Positions 1 to 9,862 are shown, numbered from the stretch's first letter. The stretch: 64,000 nt of DNA from Sphingomonas japonica (GCF_006346325.1 NZ_VDYR01000001.1:372001-436000); one strand, 5' to 3'. Numbers and translations are program-made. The notes: generated by a model from the sequence alone, not told the origin.

Positions 1-247
1 CCCAGCGCGGCGCGGAATAGGCTTCCGCGCCATCGACATGACCGAACAGGCGGTGCGGCGCGCGCGCTTCTTCGTCCGGGGACGGGCGCGCCGTGACGAC
101 GCGCAGGTTGCGATAGACCTGCGCCGAATCGGCATTGATGACCGTACCTGCGTGTTTCTCGGCAAAGGCCAGGCCAAGCGCGCTCTTGCCGCTGGCGGTC
201 GGCCCTGCAATGACGACCAGCGGGAGCCGCTGGGGGAATTTGGCCAT
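1..247 (-). CDS. miaA: tRNA dimethylallyltransferase MiaA, N-terminal part (runs off left edge)
   Basis: The first 82 codons are present. MiaA transfers a dimethylallyl group from DMAPP to N6 of A37 in tRNAs that read UNN codons. The visible protein starts [20 protein letters not shown] and carries the P-loop [11 protein letters not shown] at about residues 15-25, followed by the family block [12 protein letters not shown], in which Asp and Ser contact the substrate. The ATG at 247 overlaps the ATG of the divergent serB (246) by two bases, so both start codons lie in one CATG palindrome. The rest of the enzyme lies outside the window. Confidence 0.93.
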   Translation of the reverse strand, partial: MAKFPQRLPLVVIAGPTASGKSALGLAFAEKHAGTVINADSAQVYRNLRVVTARPSPDEEARAPHRLFGHVDGAEAYSAPRW

Positions 248-1127
248 GTTCATCGCCACGCTGATAGCATCGGAGCGTCTGAGCGCGGGCGATATTTCGG
301 AAGCCAGCGACCGGTTGATCCGCGCAGGTCTGCGTGTCGAGCGTTCGCACTGGATCGACGAGGGCATTGCCGCCGATATCGCATTCAACGGCGATCCGCT
401 GGCGGCGCGCGGCGCGCTCGAACGGTCGCTTGCCGCCACGGACATTGTCGTGCAGCCCGCCGAGGGGCGGCGCAAGCAGCTGCTGGTCGCCGACATGGAT
501 TCGACGATGATCACGGTCGAGTGCATCGACGAGCTGGCCGATTATGCCGGGATCAAGCCGCAGATCGCCGACGTCACCGAGCGCGCGATGCGCGGCGAGC
601 TCGATTTCGCCGATGCGCTCGACGCCCGCGTTGCCTTGCTCAAGGGGCTTGACGAGGGGGCGATCGCGCGCTGCCTTGAAGAACGGGTAGAAATTATGCC
701 TGGCGCAGAGCTGCTGGTGCGCACGATGCGCGGCTGGGGAGCGACGACAATTCTGGTGTCGGGCGGCTTCACCCGCTTTGCCGAACCCGTCGCCGACCGC
801 ATCGGCTTCGAACGCGTTCTCGCCAATCGCCTGCTGATCGAGGACGGCGTGCTGACCGGCAAGGTCGAGAAGCCGATCGTCGATTCGTCGACCAAACAGG
901 CCACGCTGGAGGCGGCGATCGGACATCTCGACATCGACGACCACCTCTCGATGGCGGTCGGCGACGGCGCGAACGACCTGGCGATGATCCGTCGCGCGGG
1001 GCTGGGCGTGGCGTATCATGCCAAGCCGATCGTAGCGCAGGCGGCAGGGGCGCGGATCGATCATGGCGACCTCAGCGCCTTGCTGTATGCGCAGGGTGTG
1101 CCCAGAAGCGGCTGGGTGGCCGATTAG
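246..1127 (+). CDS. serB: Phosphoserine phosphatase SerB
   Basis: This 293-residue HAD-superfamily phosphatase performs the last step of serine synthesis (phosphoserine to serine plus phosphate). HAD motif I is VADMDSTMI near residue 85, with the nucleophilic Asp and the general-acid Asp. Motif II is ILVSGGFT near 175. The Lys of KVEKPIVD and motif [13 protein letters not shown] near 238 complete the site. The N-terminal 75 residues form the ACT-like regulatory part. I chose the ATG at 246 because the protein then begins [12 protein letters not shown], as in related sphingomonad proteins. The longer open frame upstream is antisense to miaA. Confidence 0.95.
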   Translation: MFIATLIASERLSAGDISEASDRLIRAGLRVERSHWIDEGIAADIAFNGDPLAARGALERSLAATDIVVQPAEGRRKQLLVADMDSTMITVECIDELADYAGIKPQIADVTERAMRGELDFADALDARVALLKGLDEGAIARCLEERVEIMPGAELLVRTMRGWGATTILVSGGFTRFAEPVADRIGFERVLANRLLIEDGVLTGKVEKPIVDSSTKQATLEAAIGHLDIDDHLSMAVGDGANDLAMIRRAGLGVAYHAKPIVAQAAGARIDHGDLSALLYAQGVPRSGWVAD

Positions 1128-1224
1128 AACTGGCCGTCGCAGCGAAAGGCGATCGGCGATTGACGCTGGCCACGGTACGGGCCGAAGATGCCAGCAGTTA
1201 GAGTACGGTAAGAGGGATAGATTG

Positions 1225-2409
1225 ATGCGGTATGGATCGGGTTTTGCGCTGGCGACGATGCTCGTCCTGTCGGGTTGCGACGGGAGCTCCGACACGCCCG
1301 ATCCCACGCCGACGGCTACGCCCACGCCTTCTCCGACGCCTACGCCTACCCCGACACCCACCCCCACTCCGACGCCATCCGGGCCGCCGACCACGGCGGT
1401 TTCGAGCGCGGTGGTCGCGACGCTGGACAACCCTTGGGCGATGACCTTCCTGCCCGATGGCAAGATGCTGATCACCGAGCGGACCGGATTGCTGCGGATG
1501 GTGACGAACACCGGGACGGTGACGACGGTGGCGGGGACCCCCGCTGTGGTCGCTGCCGGGCAGGGCGGGCTGCTCGACGTCATCCTCGATCCGGGCTTCG
1601 CGTCGAACCGGCGCGTGTATCTGAGCTTCACCGAGAGCGCAGGCGGCGCCACCGGGCTGGCGGTCGCTCGCGGGCTGCTGGCGCTGGATGGCAGCGAACT
1701 GGTAGATGTCAGCGTGATCTGGCGCCAGGTGCCCAAGGTCGACAATGAAACCCGGCACTTCGGCGGGCGCATGGCGATCGCGTCGGACGGCCGCCTGTAC
1801 ATCACCTCGGGCGAGCGTCATCAGGGCGCGCCGGCGCAGGACAAGGCGGTGACGCTGGGCAAGATCGTGCGGATCAACCGCGACGGGTCGATCCCCGGCG
1901 ACAATCCGTTTGTCGACACGGACGGCGCCAATCCCGAAATCTGGTCGCTGGGGCACCGCAATCCCTACGGCCTGGTCTTCACCAGCGACGGCAAGCTGTT
2001 CGAAAGCGAGATGGGGCCCGAAGGCGGCGACGAGTTCAACCTGATTACCAAGGGTGCGAATTACGGCTGGCGCGTGGTGTCGGAGGGCGACGACGGCGAG
2101 CCGCTGCCGCGCCATGCCACGCGCCCTGACTTCGCCGCGCCGCTATTCAGCTGGACCCCGGTGATCGCGCCGGGCGGAATGATCCAATACACCGGATCGC
2201 GATTCTCGGGCTGGTACAATGACTTCGTGCTGGCCGGGCTGGTCAGCCAGGGGCTGGTGCAGGTTCGCGTGACCGGCAACACCGCCACCGAAGTCCGCCG
2301 CATCCCGCTGGGCGCGCGCATCCGCGAAGTCGAGCAGGGCCCGGACGGGGCGATCTGGGTGCTTGAGGACGGTGCGAGCGGAAGGCTGCGCAAGCTCGAT
2401 CCGGCGTGA
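1225..2409 (+). CDS. PQQ-type sugar dehydrogenase lipoprotein (GSDH family)
   Basis: This is a 394-residue glucose/sorbosone dehydrogenase-like six-bladed beta-propeller. The N terminus has a lipoprotein signal (ATMLVLSGC, lipid-modified Cys near 17). A Thr-Pro repeat linker follows at about residues 27-52. The catalytic domain opens with LDNPWAMTFLPDGKMLITER and contains RHFGGRMAIASDGRLYIT, GHRNPYGL and ESEMGPEGGDEFN, all hallmarks of the family. Such enzymes oxidise aldoses or related sugars in the periplasm using PQQ; the actual substrate cannot be read here. The hydrolase that follows overlaps or abuts the stop, so the two probably share a transcript. Confidence 0.88.
   Translation: MRYGSGFALATMLVLSGCDGSSDTPDPTPTATPTPSPTPTPTPTPTPTPTPSGPPTTAVSSAVVATLDNPWAMTFLPDGKMLITERTGLLRMVTNTGTVTTVAGTPAVVAAGQGGLLDVILDPGFASNRRVYLSFTESAGGATGLAVARGLLALDGSELVDVSVIWRQVPKVDNETRHFGGRMAIASDGRLYITSGERHQGAPAQDKAVTLGKIVRINRDGSIPGDNPFVDTDGANPEIWSLGHRNPYGLVFTSDGKLFESEMGPEGGDEFNLITKGANYGWRVVSEGDDGEPLPRHATRPDFAAPLFSWTPVIAPGGMIQYTGSRFSGWYNDFVLAGLVSQGLVQVRVTGNTATEVRRIPLGARIREVEQGPDGAIWVLEDGASGRLRKLDPA
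1300..1380. repeat. Thr-Pro codon repeat in the dehydrogenase lipoprotein
   Basis: A run of near-identical 6-base units (ACG/ACC and CCG/CCC codons) encodes a Thr-Pro linker of about 26 residues between the lipid anchor and the propeller domain. Such stretches are extended spacers, and the DNA is prone to slippage, so linker length may vary between strains. Confidence 0.8.
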
Positions 2410-2447
2410 GCAGAACCGTAGCGTTCCCAAGCATCGGGGAGTGGTCG

Positions 2448-3422
2448 ATGCCGATATTCGACCGACGCACCATAATTCGTGGCGTTGTGGGCCTTGGCGC
2501 ATGTACTGCGATGCCGTCCGGGATATGGGCAAAAGCTGATAGTGGTCGGCTGTTGCCAGTACGAGACACCCGGCTTTGGGTCGATGACAGCGGCCCGCGC
2601 GATGCGCCGGTGCTCGTGTACATGCATGGTGGTCCCGGGGTCGGCGCTCTGGAGTTCGAAACCTACATGAAGCCGGCGCTGGCCGACCGGGTGCGGTTGA
2701 TCAGCATCGACCAGCGCGGTGTCCTGCGATCCGATCCGATCGCGAAGGATGCCAAGATCAGCGTAGCTGACCTGGTTGCGGATTTCGAAGCGGTTCGCGC
2801 GGCGCTGGGCATCGCGCGGTGGCAGGTGCTGGGCCACAGTTTCGGCGGCATGTTGGCGATGCACTACGCACTGGCGCATCCCGACCGGGTCTCTCGGCTC
2901 TCGCTGGAAAATCCGGCCTATGACGCCGCGGCGAGCGGGCATTGGGTCGCGGCGGCGACCGCGCAAGCGTTGAACGGCGCGTCGCCCGAGGCGGCGGTCG
3001 CTGCCGACCGCCTGGCCGATCGAGCGACGGTCGTCGATCCGACCTTTTTCGACAAGCTGGGTCCGGCCATGGCTGCGCTTGGCGATCGGCGACAGGATCT
3101 GTACGTCGTGCAGGCCAAGCACCGCGACATGTTCTCGCGCCTTGCAACGACGTCCGGGCTGCCCGATGCCCGGTGGGAGCAGGGGCAGATACCGGGCCTA
3201 GCGCTGCTCAAGTCGCCGGATTTCTACACGCCGATGATCCCGCGGGTGCAGGGCCTGAAGATGCCGATCCTCTATGTTCGCGGATCGGGCGATCACACGA
3301 CCAGCCCGGAGGAGATCGCGGCATTGCTCGCGGCGGGCGCCAGGATGGAGACGGTCGCCAATGCCGGGCACTTCATCCACGTCGAGGAACCGGCGGAGCT
3401 TGCAGACCTTTTAGCAAGCTGA
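2448..3422 (+). CDS. Alpha/beta hydrolase, prolyl-aminopeptidase-like, Tat-exported
   Basis: The 324-residue hydrolase has the lid-type fold of proline iminopeptidases: an HGGPG oxyanion-hole motif near residue 55, DQRG, the nucleophile elbow GHSFGG near 130, a late Asp (RGSGDH) and a catalytic His (NAGHFIHVEEP). The N terminus MPIFDRRTIIRG followed by a hydrophobic stretch and AKA is a twin-arginine signal. I placed the start at the ATG 2448, which has GGGGA seven bases upstream. A GTG at 2406 overlapping the previous stop would give 14 extra residues ahead of the signal. The substrate is unknown; ester or small-peptide hydrolysis is possible. Confidence 0.82.
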   Translation: MPIFDRRTIIRGVVGLGACTAMPSGIWAKADSGRLLPVRDTRLWVDDSGPRDAPVLVYMHGGPGVGALEFETYMKPALADRVRLISIDQRGVLRSDPIAKDAKISVADLVADFEAVRAALGIARWQVLGHSFGGMLAMHYALAHPDRVSRLSLENPAYDAAASGHWVAAATAQALNGASPEAAVAADRLADRATVVDPTFFDKLGPAMAALGDRRQDLYVVQAKHRDMFSRLATTSGLPDARWEQGQIPGLALLKSPDFYTPMIPRVQGLKMPILYVRGSGDHTTSPEEIAALLAAGARMETVANAGHFIHVEEPAELADLLAS

Positions 3423-3490
3423 GCCGCCCGGCCGTGGCAATTATCTTGTTCGATCGCTCCGCGTCGCAAATGACGCAGAGATAGTCCGCA

Positions 3491-4498
3491 CTATTTTCGC
3501 ACCGGCAGACACTGCCCGCCCGCGCGCTTGACGGCTGCGCACGCCTGGTTCGCCTCGGCGCTCGATGCGAAGGGGCCGACCACGAGGCGGGTGACCGCAC
3601 CGGCCTTTTGATAGTCGGGCTGCGTGCCTGACAATGCGGACACCTTGGACATCGACGACCACAGGTCGCGTGCGTTGCCTGCGTCGCGGAACGCGCCGAG
3701 CTGGATGCGCCAGCCGCCGTCGGTCCGCGCTGCCGGAGCCTTCGGGGCAGATGCCGCAGCCGGCTTCGGCGCAGCGGGCTTGGGCGTCGGTGCGGGCGGC
3801 GGTGTCTTCTTTTCGGCCCAGTTGGTAAACGGGGCGGGGGCTGCCTTGGATGCGGGGACATCGGCCTTGGCCACGGCCGTCGGCTTGGGCGCGGGCGCGT
3901 CGTCACCGACCGAGCCGGTGGGAAGCGGCGAGCGCTGCGCCTGGGTTTCGAGCTGGCGCGCCAAGGCCAGCCCCGCCTGGCGATCCTTGAGGCTGACATA
4001 TTTGTCCATCTGGGCAAGCGACGTCGCCGCCTGCGGCAGGCCCGATCCCGATGCGCGCGTCACCAGCGCATAGGCGCGGGGCCAGTCCTTGGTGACGGCA
4101 TCGCCGTTGAATAGCATCGTGCCGAGCACGAACTGCGCGCGCGGCTCGCCGCGGGCGGCGGATTTCTCGAGCCATTTGAGCGCCTCGTCGCGCTTGTTGT
4201 TCTGGAACAGTGCGAGGCCGTAATTATCCTCGGCCTGGGCATGTCCCTGCAACGCGGCCTTGCGATACCAGACTTCGGCCATGCCGAGATCGGCGGGCAC
4301 GCCGCGGCCCAGCTTATATGCCTGCCCCAGGTTGAACTGCGCGTCGGGATCGCCGGCAACGGCAGGGCCGCGCCATTCCTCGACCGCCTTCTTGAATTCG
4401 CCGCGGCTCCATGCATCGACGCCCGCCTTGACGTCCGCCATCGCGGGCGCTGCGCAGACCAGCGCCACGATTGCCGTCAGTCGCCCAAAGCTGTTCAT
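3491..4498 (-). CDS. Sel1/TPR-repeat protein with C-terminal SPOR domain
   Basis: The 335-residue exported protein starts with a cleavable signal peptide (MNSFGRLTAIVALVCAAPAMA). Sel1-like repeats follow at about residues 25-165 (for example DAQFNLGQAYKLGRGVPAD and AEDNYGLALFQNNKRDEALKWLEKSA). A Pro/Ala/Lys-rich linker spans about 185-255. A SPOR domain occupies 261-335, beginning WRIQLGAFRDAGNARDLW. SPOR domains bind septal peptidoglycan stripped of stem peptides, so a role in division or wall remodelling is likely. It is divergent from a parA operon that also encodes a SPOR protein. Confidence 0.85.
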   Translation of the reverse strand: MNSFGRLTAIVALVCAAPAMADVKAGVDAWSRGEFKKAVEEWRGPAVAGDPDAQFNLGQAYKLGRGVPADLGMAEVWYRKAALQGHAQAEDNYGLALFQNNKRDEALKWLEKSAARGEPRAQFVLGTMLFNGDAVTKDWPRAYALVTRASGSGLPQAATSLAQMDKYVSLKDRQAGLALARQLETQAQRSPLPTGSVGDDAPAPKPTAVAKADVPASKAAPAPFTNWAEKKTPPPAPTPKPAAPKPAAASAPKAPAARTDGGWRIQLGAFRDAGNARDLWSSMSKVSALSGTQPDYQKAGAVTRLVVGPFASSAEANQACAAVKRAGGQCLPVRK

Positions 4499-4604
4499 CG
4501 TCCGTCCCCGCCTTCGTTCGCGTCAAAGATAACGCGGCTTAACCTTGAATGGCAAAGGTTTCCTAAACACGCCGCCGCGCATCCCGGTCGATGCCGCAGT
4601 GGCG

Positions 4605-4619
4605 TTAACCGCTTCTTAT
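4605..4619. promoter_or_regulatory. CtrA-like site (TTAA-N7-TTAT) upstream of parA
   Basis: The sequence TTAA, seven bases, TTAT matches the alphaproteobacterial CtrA consensus TTAA-N7-TTAA at seven of eight positions. It lies about 50 bases upstream of the parA ATG in the divergent region shared with the Sel1-SPOR gene. Such short motifs occur by chance, but they are rarer in DNA this rich in G+C. Confidence 0.35.
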
Positions 4620-4670
4620 GTCCTGGCGTGGCAACCGGTGCACTGGACTGGGCGGCGAACAGGGGAACTC

Positions 4671-5381
4671 ATGCGCGTTCTGGCGATGGCATCGCAGAAA
4701 GGTGGCTCCGGCAAGACCACGCTTTCGGGACATCTGGCGGTGCAGGCACAGATTGCCGGCGCCGGGCCGGTGGTGCTGATCGACATCGATCCGCAAGGCT
4801 CGCTGTCCGACTGGTGGAACGAGCGCCAGACCGAATATCCGGCCTTTGCGCAGACCACGGTCGCGCGGCTCGCCGCCGATCTGGAAGTGCTGCGCCAGCA
4901 GGGCTTTCGCCTAGCCGTCATCGATACGCCGCCGGCGATCACCATGGCGATCCAGAGCGTGATCCAGGTCGCCGAGCTGATCGTCATCCCGACCCGGCCG
5001 AGCCCGCATGATCTTCGCGCGGTCGGCGCAACCGTCGATCTGTGCGACCGGGCGGGCAAGCCGCTCATTTTCGTCGTCAACGCGGCGACGCCCAAGGCGC
5101 GGATCACCTCCGAAGCCGCGGTCGCGCTGTCGCAGCACGGCACCGTGGCGCCGGTCACCATCCACCACCGCACCGATTTCGCGTCGTCGATGATCGACGG
5201 GCGCACGGTGATGGAGATCGATCCCAAAAGCAGGTCGGCGGCCGAAGTCGTCACCTTGTGGTCGTACATCTCCGACCGGCTCGAGAAGAATTTCCGCCGC
5301 ACCGTATTCTCGGCTCCGGCCGCGAACGGGTTCGCCGCCGCCCGACCCGCTGCTGGCTTCGGCCGCCGCGTGATGAGCTGA
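4671..5381 (+). CDS. ParA-family ATPase
   Basis: The 236-residue Walker-type P-loop ATPase starts MRVLAMASQKGGSGKTTLSG, carrying the deviant Walker A KGGxGKT with the signature first Lys. Walker A' (VVLIDIDPQGS) and Walker B (LAVIDTPPA) follow. It lacks a long N-terminal HTH, as in small plasmid-type or orphan ParA proteins that position cargo. The next gene encodes a ribbon-helix-helix-like protein, the type of partner such ParAs often have, and after that a SPOR lipoprotein. An orphan cargo-positioning or cell-envelope role is more plausible than chromosome partition, but that is inference. Confidence 0.88.
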   Translation: MRVLAMASQKGGSGKTTLSGHLAVQAQIAGAGPVVLIDIDPQGSLSDWWNERQTEYPAFAQTTVARLAADLEVLRQQGFRLAVIDTPPAITMAIQSVIQVAELIVIPTRPSPHDLRAVGATVDLCDRAGKPLIFVVNAATPKARITSEAAVALSQHGTVAPVTIHHRTDFASSMIDGRTVMEIDPKSRSAAEVVTLWSYISDRLEKNFRRTVFSAPAANGFAAARPAAGFGRRVMS

Positions 5382-5391
5382 GGAGGTGGGC

Positions 5392-5919
5392 ATGTTCTCG
5401 AACTCCAAACCCACCGCGTCGCTGTCCTCGGGGCTGCTCGCGCGCAAGGGTCAGGCACGCCCGGCAATGCGGCCGCAGGGCTTTGTCGGCATGACGCCGA
5501 CTGCGCTCGAGGATCTCGGCTGGAACGACATGGGCGACGCGCCGGTCGCGGCGGTCACGCCTGATCAGGTGGTCGCACCGCCCGCGGGTGTTCCCGCCGT
5601 GCTTCGCCAGCGCGAGAAGTTGACCGAGGAAGTCGCAGCGCCCCAGCCGGTGGCGGAAGCGGCTGCCGCGGAGCAGGCGCCCAAGACCGTTCCGGCCGCG
5701 AAGGTGGCGCGTATCAAGCGCGAGGCCACCGCCAAGGGATCGAAGGCGGCATTCACGCTGCGGCTCGACACCGACCGCCATTTGCGGCTGCGGCTGGCAT
5801 CGGCGGTGTGCAACCGCTCGGCACAGGCGATCGTCACGCAGGCGCTCGACGCATTTTTGACCACGCTTCCCGACGTCGAGGAGCTGGCGCGCCAGCTGCC
5901 GTCGGGCGGCGATCGTTGA
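5392..5919 (+). CDS. Small protein with C-terminal ribbon-helix-helix-like segment, partner of ParA
   Basis: This 175-residue protein has no family I can name with certainty. The first ~110 residues are low-complexity and Ala/Pro-rich. The C-terminal ~55 residues (KAAFTLRLDTDRHLRLRLAS, then NRSAQAIVTQALDAFL) have the strand-helix-helix pattern of RHH DNA-binding proteins. I chose the ATG at 5392 because a strong AGGAGG sits at 5381-5386, just after the parA stop. Its position directly after a ParA fits an adaptor or centromere-binding role. Confidence 0.7.
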   Translation: MFSNSKPTASLSSGLLARKGQARPAMRPQGFVGMTPTALEDLGWNDMGDAPVAAVTPDQVVAPPAGVPAVLRQREKLTEEVAAPQPVAEAAAAEQAPKTVPAAKVARIKREATAKGSKAAFTLRLDTDRHLRLRLASAVCNRSAQAIVTQALDAFLTTLPDVEELARQLPSGGDR

Positions 5920-5933
5920 CTGGGGGGAAGACG

Positions 5934-7253
5934 ATGAACGTCCGGACCATATTGACCTTTGGCGTATCGGCGCTGGTGATGGGCACGACCATGGTCGGCT
6001 GCGCATCGACCAAGGGACCGCTGGCCCGCGCGAGCGCGAGCGCCGACCGGATCGCCGCCAATGCCGGCAAGGAAGCCGATGCCGCGCGCAAGGCTCTGGG
6101 CAAGCGACAGACCGCGGAAGCGGTCGTCCATGCCGAAGCGGCGGTGGCGGGAGATCCGAATAATGCTGCGCACCGCGCATTGCTGGGAAAGGCCTATCTC
6201 TCCGCGGGCCGGTTCCAATCGGCGAGCCAGGCACTGTCGGACGCGCTGACGCTGGCACCGGGCGATGGGCAGGTCGCGCTCAACCTCGCGCTGGCGCAGA
6301 CTGCGCTCGGCGATTGGGACGGCGCGCGCGCCACGCTTAATCGCAGCGCGGCGATCGACGCGGCGGACAAGGGGCTGGCGCTGGCGTTGGCCGGGAACCC
6401 GATGGGCGGCATCCAGCTGCTCGGCGAAGCGGCGCGTGATCCCAGAGCTCCGGCCAAGGTCCGGCAGAACCTCGCTCTCGGCCTGGCGCTTGCCGGCAAA
6501 TGGCAGGAGGCCAAGGCGGTCGCCGCCATCGATTTGTCGCCGGCGGATGTCGATAAGCGGATCATGCAATGGTCGGTGTTCGCACGACCCGCCCAGGCGT
6601 CCGATCAGGTCGCCGCGCTGCTGCACGTCACTCCCGTCGCCGACCAGGGTCAGCCGATGCAACTTGCACTCAACGCTCCGGTGGCCAGCGATGTCGCAGT
6701 CGCCGAAGCGGAGCCGCTCGATGCGTTCATGCCGGGGCCGGTGGGCGAGATGGCCAGCACGGCGCCGGTCGAGGTGGCCGTTGCGGCGATGGCGGTAACT
6801 CCCGACGGAACGGCGGTCACCCGGTTCGTTTCGACCGGCGAGATCGTTCAGCCGCTTCCAGCAGGCTATGTTCCCGCCAATCTTCGCTCCGCCCCGGTGA
6901 TGGTCGCTGCGACCGAGCGTGCCCGACCGGTCGTGTCGAAGCCGACGGGCGGCACCAAAGCGTCGCTCGAACGCGGCAGCTATTTCGTTCAGCTCGGCGC
7001 CTATGACAGCGCCGGGGTGGCCCGCGATGCCTGGGGGCGGATGGCACGGCGCGTGCCGACGCTGGCGTCGCTGGCACCGCAGGGGATGAGCGCTGGCAGC
7101 TTCTATCGCCTGTCGGTAGGCGGTTTTGCCCGCGGCGATGCCAATCGTCTGTGCGGACAGGTCAAGGCGCGGGGCGGCAACTGCTTTGTGCGGACAAGTG
7201 CGGGCGAGCAGACGGCAAGCTGGGCGCGCGGCGCGCAGATGGCGTCGCGCTGA
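5934..7253 (+). CDS. TPR lipoprotein with C-terminal SPOR domain
   Basis: This 439-residue protein starts with a lipoprotein-type signal (MNVRTILTFGVSALVMGTTM then VGC; Cys near 23). TPR repeats at about 40-180 (AAHRALLGKAYLSAGRFQSA, ALNLALAQTALGDWDGARA) support protein contacts. A variable middle follows, and a SPOR domain lies at about 348-430 (YFVQLGAYDSAGVARDAWGRMA). It is the third gene of the parA operon, 14 bases after the RHH-like gene. The pairing of ParA with a septal-wall-binding protein suggests coupling of cargo positioning to division or envelope growth. Confidence 0.84.
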   Translation: MNVRTILTFGVSALVMGTTMVGCASTKGPLARASASADRIAANAGKEADAARKALGKRQTAEAVVHAEAAVAGDPNNAAHRALLGKAYLSAGRFQSASQALSDALTLAPGDGQVALNLALAQTALGDWDGARATLNRSAAIDAADKGLALALAGNPMGGIQLLGEAARDPRAPAKVRQNLALGLALAGKWQEAKAVAAIDLSPADVDKRIMQWSVFARPAQASDQVAALLHVTPVADQGQPMQLALNAPVASDVAVAEAEPLDAFMPGPVGEMASTAPVEVAVAAMAVTPDGTAVTRFVSTGEIVQPLPAGYVPANLRSAPVMVAATERARPVVSKPTGGTKASLERGSYFVQLGAYDSAGVARDAWGRMARRVPTLASLAPQGMSAGSFYRLSVGGFARGDANRLCGQVKARGGNCFVRTSAGEQTASWARGAQMASR

Positions 7254-7257
7254 GCCT

Positions 7258-8535
7258 TTAGTCCTCGACGATCAGGCTGTGATCGCGCGTGTCGCGCATC
7301 GTCGCATAGGTGACGAGCGACACGCCGATCATCGCGGTGACGTACCAGTAGAACCCCTCTTCGAACCCCGAGTCCTTGAACCATAGCGCGATATATTCAG
7401 CGGTGCCGCCGAACAGCGCGTTGGCGATGGCATAGGGCAATGCGACGCCGAGCGTGCGGATGTGCGCGGGATACATTTCCGCCTTCACCACGCCCGAAAT
7501 CGCGCTGTAGCCGCTGACGATGACCAGCGCCGCCAGGCAGATCGCGAATGCCGTCGCCGGATCGCGGGTGGCCGCCAGCGTCGAGAAGATCGGATAGGTG
7601 AAGAGAACGCCGAAGACGCCGAATGCGATCATCACCGGCTTGCGCCCGATCCGGTCCGACAGCGCGCCGACCACGGGTTGGAGGCACATGAAGATCAGCA
7701 GGGTACCGGCGCTGATTGCCGAAGCGGTCTCGCGGCTGAACCCGCTGGTGTTGACCAGGAACTTCTGCATGTAGATCGAATAGGCGTAGAAGGCGAGCGT
7801 GCCGCCCGCGGTCAACGCCAGTACGGTGACGGTTTCGCGTGGATGATGGCGCAGCAGCGGCCAGAAGCCCGAGCGGGTTGCCGCGGCTTGATCGACCTTG
7901 GCAAAGCTCTCGGTCTCGGCGAGCCCTTGGCGGAGCCAGAACACGCCGATCGCCAGCAGCCCTCCGATCACAAACGGGATGCGCCAGCCCCATTGGTCGA
8001 GTGCAGCTTCGCTCAACAGATTTTGCAGCAGGATCAGCACCGCGAGCGCGACCAGCTGACCGCCGATCAGCGTGACATACTGGAAGCTGGCGAAGAAGCC
8101 GCGATGCTTCCTGCCGCCCATCTCGGACAGATAGGTTGCGCTCGCGCCATATTCTCCGCCGACCGACAGTCCCTGCAGCAGCCTTGCGGTCAGCAGCAGC
8201 GCGGGGGCCGCGACGCCGATCGTCGCATAGGTCGGCGTGATCGCGATCAGCAGCGATCCGAAGCACATCAGCGTCACCGACAGCGTCAGCCCGGCCTTGC
8301 GACCGCGACGGTCCGAATAGACGCCCATCAGCCAGCCGCCGATCGGCCGCATGAAGAAGCCGAGCGCGAACACCGCGGCGGCCTGGAGCAGTTCGACGGT
8401 GGGATCGTCGGACGGGAAGAAATGCGGCGCGAAGTAGAGCGTGAACGCCGCATAGGCATACCAGTCGTACCATTCGACGAGATTGCCCGCGGAGCCGCCG
8501 ATGATCGAGCGGAGGCGGGAGCCGGAATGGGTCAT
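7258..8535 (-). CDS. MFS metabolite:H+ symporter (MHS family, dicarboxylate/alpha-ketoglutarate permease-like)
   Basis: The 425-residue protein has 12 predicted membrane helices. It starts [20 protein letters not shown] and continues [11 protein letters not shown], typical of the KgtP/ProP-like MHS branch. The loop 2-3 motif [17 protein letters not shown] and the second-half motif [14 protein letters not shown] are present. Its ATG overlaps the dctA stop by four bases (ATGA). Together with dctA this suggests the operon imports organic acids; the exact substrate is not determinable. Confidence 0.87.
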   Translation of the reverse strand: MTHSGSRLRSIIGGSAGNLVEWYDWYAYAAFTLYFAPHFFPSDDPTVELLQAAAVFALGFFMRPIGGWLMGVYSDRRGRKAGLTLSVTLMCFGSLLIAITPTYATIGVAAPALLLTARLLQGLSVGGEYGASATYLSEMGGRKHRGFFASFQYVTLIGGQLVALAVLILLQNLLSEAALDQWGWRIPFVIGGLLAIGVFWLRQGLAETESFAKVDQAAATRSGFWPLLRHHPRETVTVLALTAGGTLAFYAYSIYMQKFLVNTSGFSRETASAISAGTLLIFMCLQPVVGALSDRIGRKPVMIAFGVFGVLFTYPIFSTLAATRDPATAFAICLAALVIVSGYSAISGVVKAEMYPAHIRTLGVALPYAIANALFGGTAEYIALWFKDSGFEEGFYWYVTAMIGVSLVTYATMRDTRDHSLIVED

Positions 8536-9845
8536 GCCGACGGTTCGGGATACACGTCCGCCTCGACATAAGGCGCGCTTCGGCGTGCGAGCGCTGCTGC
8601 CAGCATGCCTTTGTCCAGCTGTCCTTCCCAGCGCGCGACCACCACCGTGGCCACGGCGTTGCCGATGAAATTGGTCAGGCTGCGGCATTCCGACATGAAG
8701 CGATCGACGCCCAGGATCAGCGCCATGCCTGCGACGGGCACGGATGGCACGATCGACAGCGTCGCGGCCAGCGTGATGAACCCTGCGCCGGTGACACCTG
8801 CTGCGCCCTTCGACGACAGCATCGCGACACCGAGCAACAGCAACTGCTCGCCAAGTGTCAGGTCGACGCCGGTCGCCTGCGCGATGAACAATGCCGCCAG
8901 CGTCATATAGATGTTGGTGCCGTCGAGGTTGAACGAATAGCCGGTCGGCACGACCAGGCCGACGACTGCCTTGGCGCACCCCGCCTGTTCCATCTTGGTG
9001 ATGAGCGCGGGCAGCGCAGCTTCGGATGACGACGTGCCGAGCACGAGCAGCAATTCGGCCTTGAGATACGCGATCAGCTTGAAGATCGAGAAGCCGGCGA
9101 TCCGCGCGACGATGCCGAGCACCACGATCACGAACAGCAGGGACGTCAGGTAATAGGTGGCTACCAACGCGCCGAGATTGGCGAGCGTGCCGATGCCATA
9201 TTCGCCGATGGTGAAGGCGATGGCGCCGAACGCACCTATGGGTGCGAGCCGCATCAGCATCCCTACGATGCGGAACACTACCGCGCTGAGCTGTTCGAGC
9301 AGGTCGAGGACGGGCTGAGCGCGCTTGCCGACCAGCACGAACGCGACCCCGAACAGGATCGACACCAGCAGTACCTGCAGGATGTTGCCGCCGGTGAACG
9401 GGCTGACCAGTGTCGTCGGGATGATGTCGAGCAGGAAACCGGTCAGGCTGCTGTCGCCTGCCGCCTTGGTGTAGGTATCGACCGCGCCGCCATCGAGCGT
9501 CGCCGGATCGATGTTCAGACCGGCGCCGGGCCGCACCGTGTTGGCGACGATCAGGCCGACGATTAAAGCCAGCGTCGAGAAGAACAGGAAATAGACGAAC
9601 GCCTTCAATGCGACGCGGCCGACTTCAGCAAGGTCGCGGATGCCGGCGATGCCGGTTACGAGCGTCAGAAAGATCACGGGCGCGATGATCATCTTGACCA
9701 GCTTGATGAACGCATCGCCGAGCGGTTTCAGCGCGGCGCCGGTGTCGGGCGCGAAATGTCCCAACGCCGCCCCGGCGGCGATCGCGACGAGCACTTGCAG
9801 ATAGAGGTGCGACCACCACCGGCCCGGCGGCGCCACCGACGTCAT
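8532..9845 (-). CDS. dctA: C4-dicarboxylate:cation symporter DctA
   Basis: The 437-residue DAACS-family transporter takes up succinate, fumarate and malate. Characteristic segments are [21 protein letters not shown] near residue 50, the serine-rich hairpin [14 protein letters not shown] near 270, and the substrate-site helix [20 protein letters not shown], then [13 protein letters not shown] favour the ATG at 9845, preceded by a GGAGG-like site. A GTG at 9866 overlaps the amn stop and would add seven residues. The gene follows amn and precedes an MHS transporter, all overlapping or nearly so. Confidence 0.93.
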   Translation of the reverse strand: MTSVAPPGRWWSHLYLQVLVAIAAGAALGHFAPDTGAALKPLGDAFIKLVKMIIAPVIFLTLVTGIAGIRDLAEVGRVALKAFVYFLFFSTLALIVGLIVANTVRPGAGLNIDPATLDGGAVDTYTKAAGDSSLTGFLLDIIPTTLVSPFTGGNILQVLLVSILFGVAFVLVGKRAQPVLDLLEQLSAVVFRIVGMLMRLAPIGAFGAIAFTIGEYGIGTLANLGALVATYYLTSLLFVIVVLGIVARIAGFSIFKLIAYLKAELLLVLGTSSSEAALPALITKMEQAGCAKAVVGLVVPTGYSFNLDGTNIYMTLAALFIAQATGVDLTLGEQLLLLGVAMLSSKGAAGVTGAGFITLAATLSIVPSVPVAGMALILGVDRFMSECRSLTNFIGNAVATVVVARWEGQLDKGMLAAALARRSAPYVEADVYPEPSA

Positions 9846-9862
9846 TTCCGCCTCCGCCCCGA

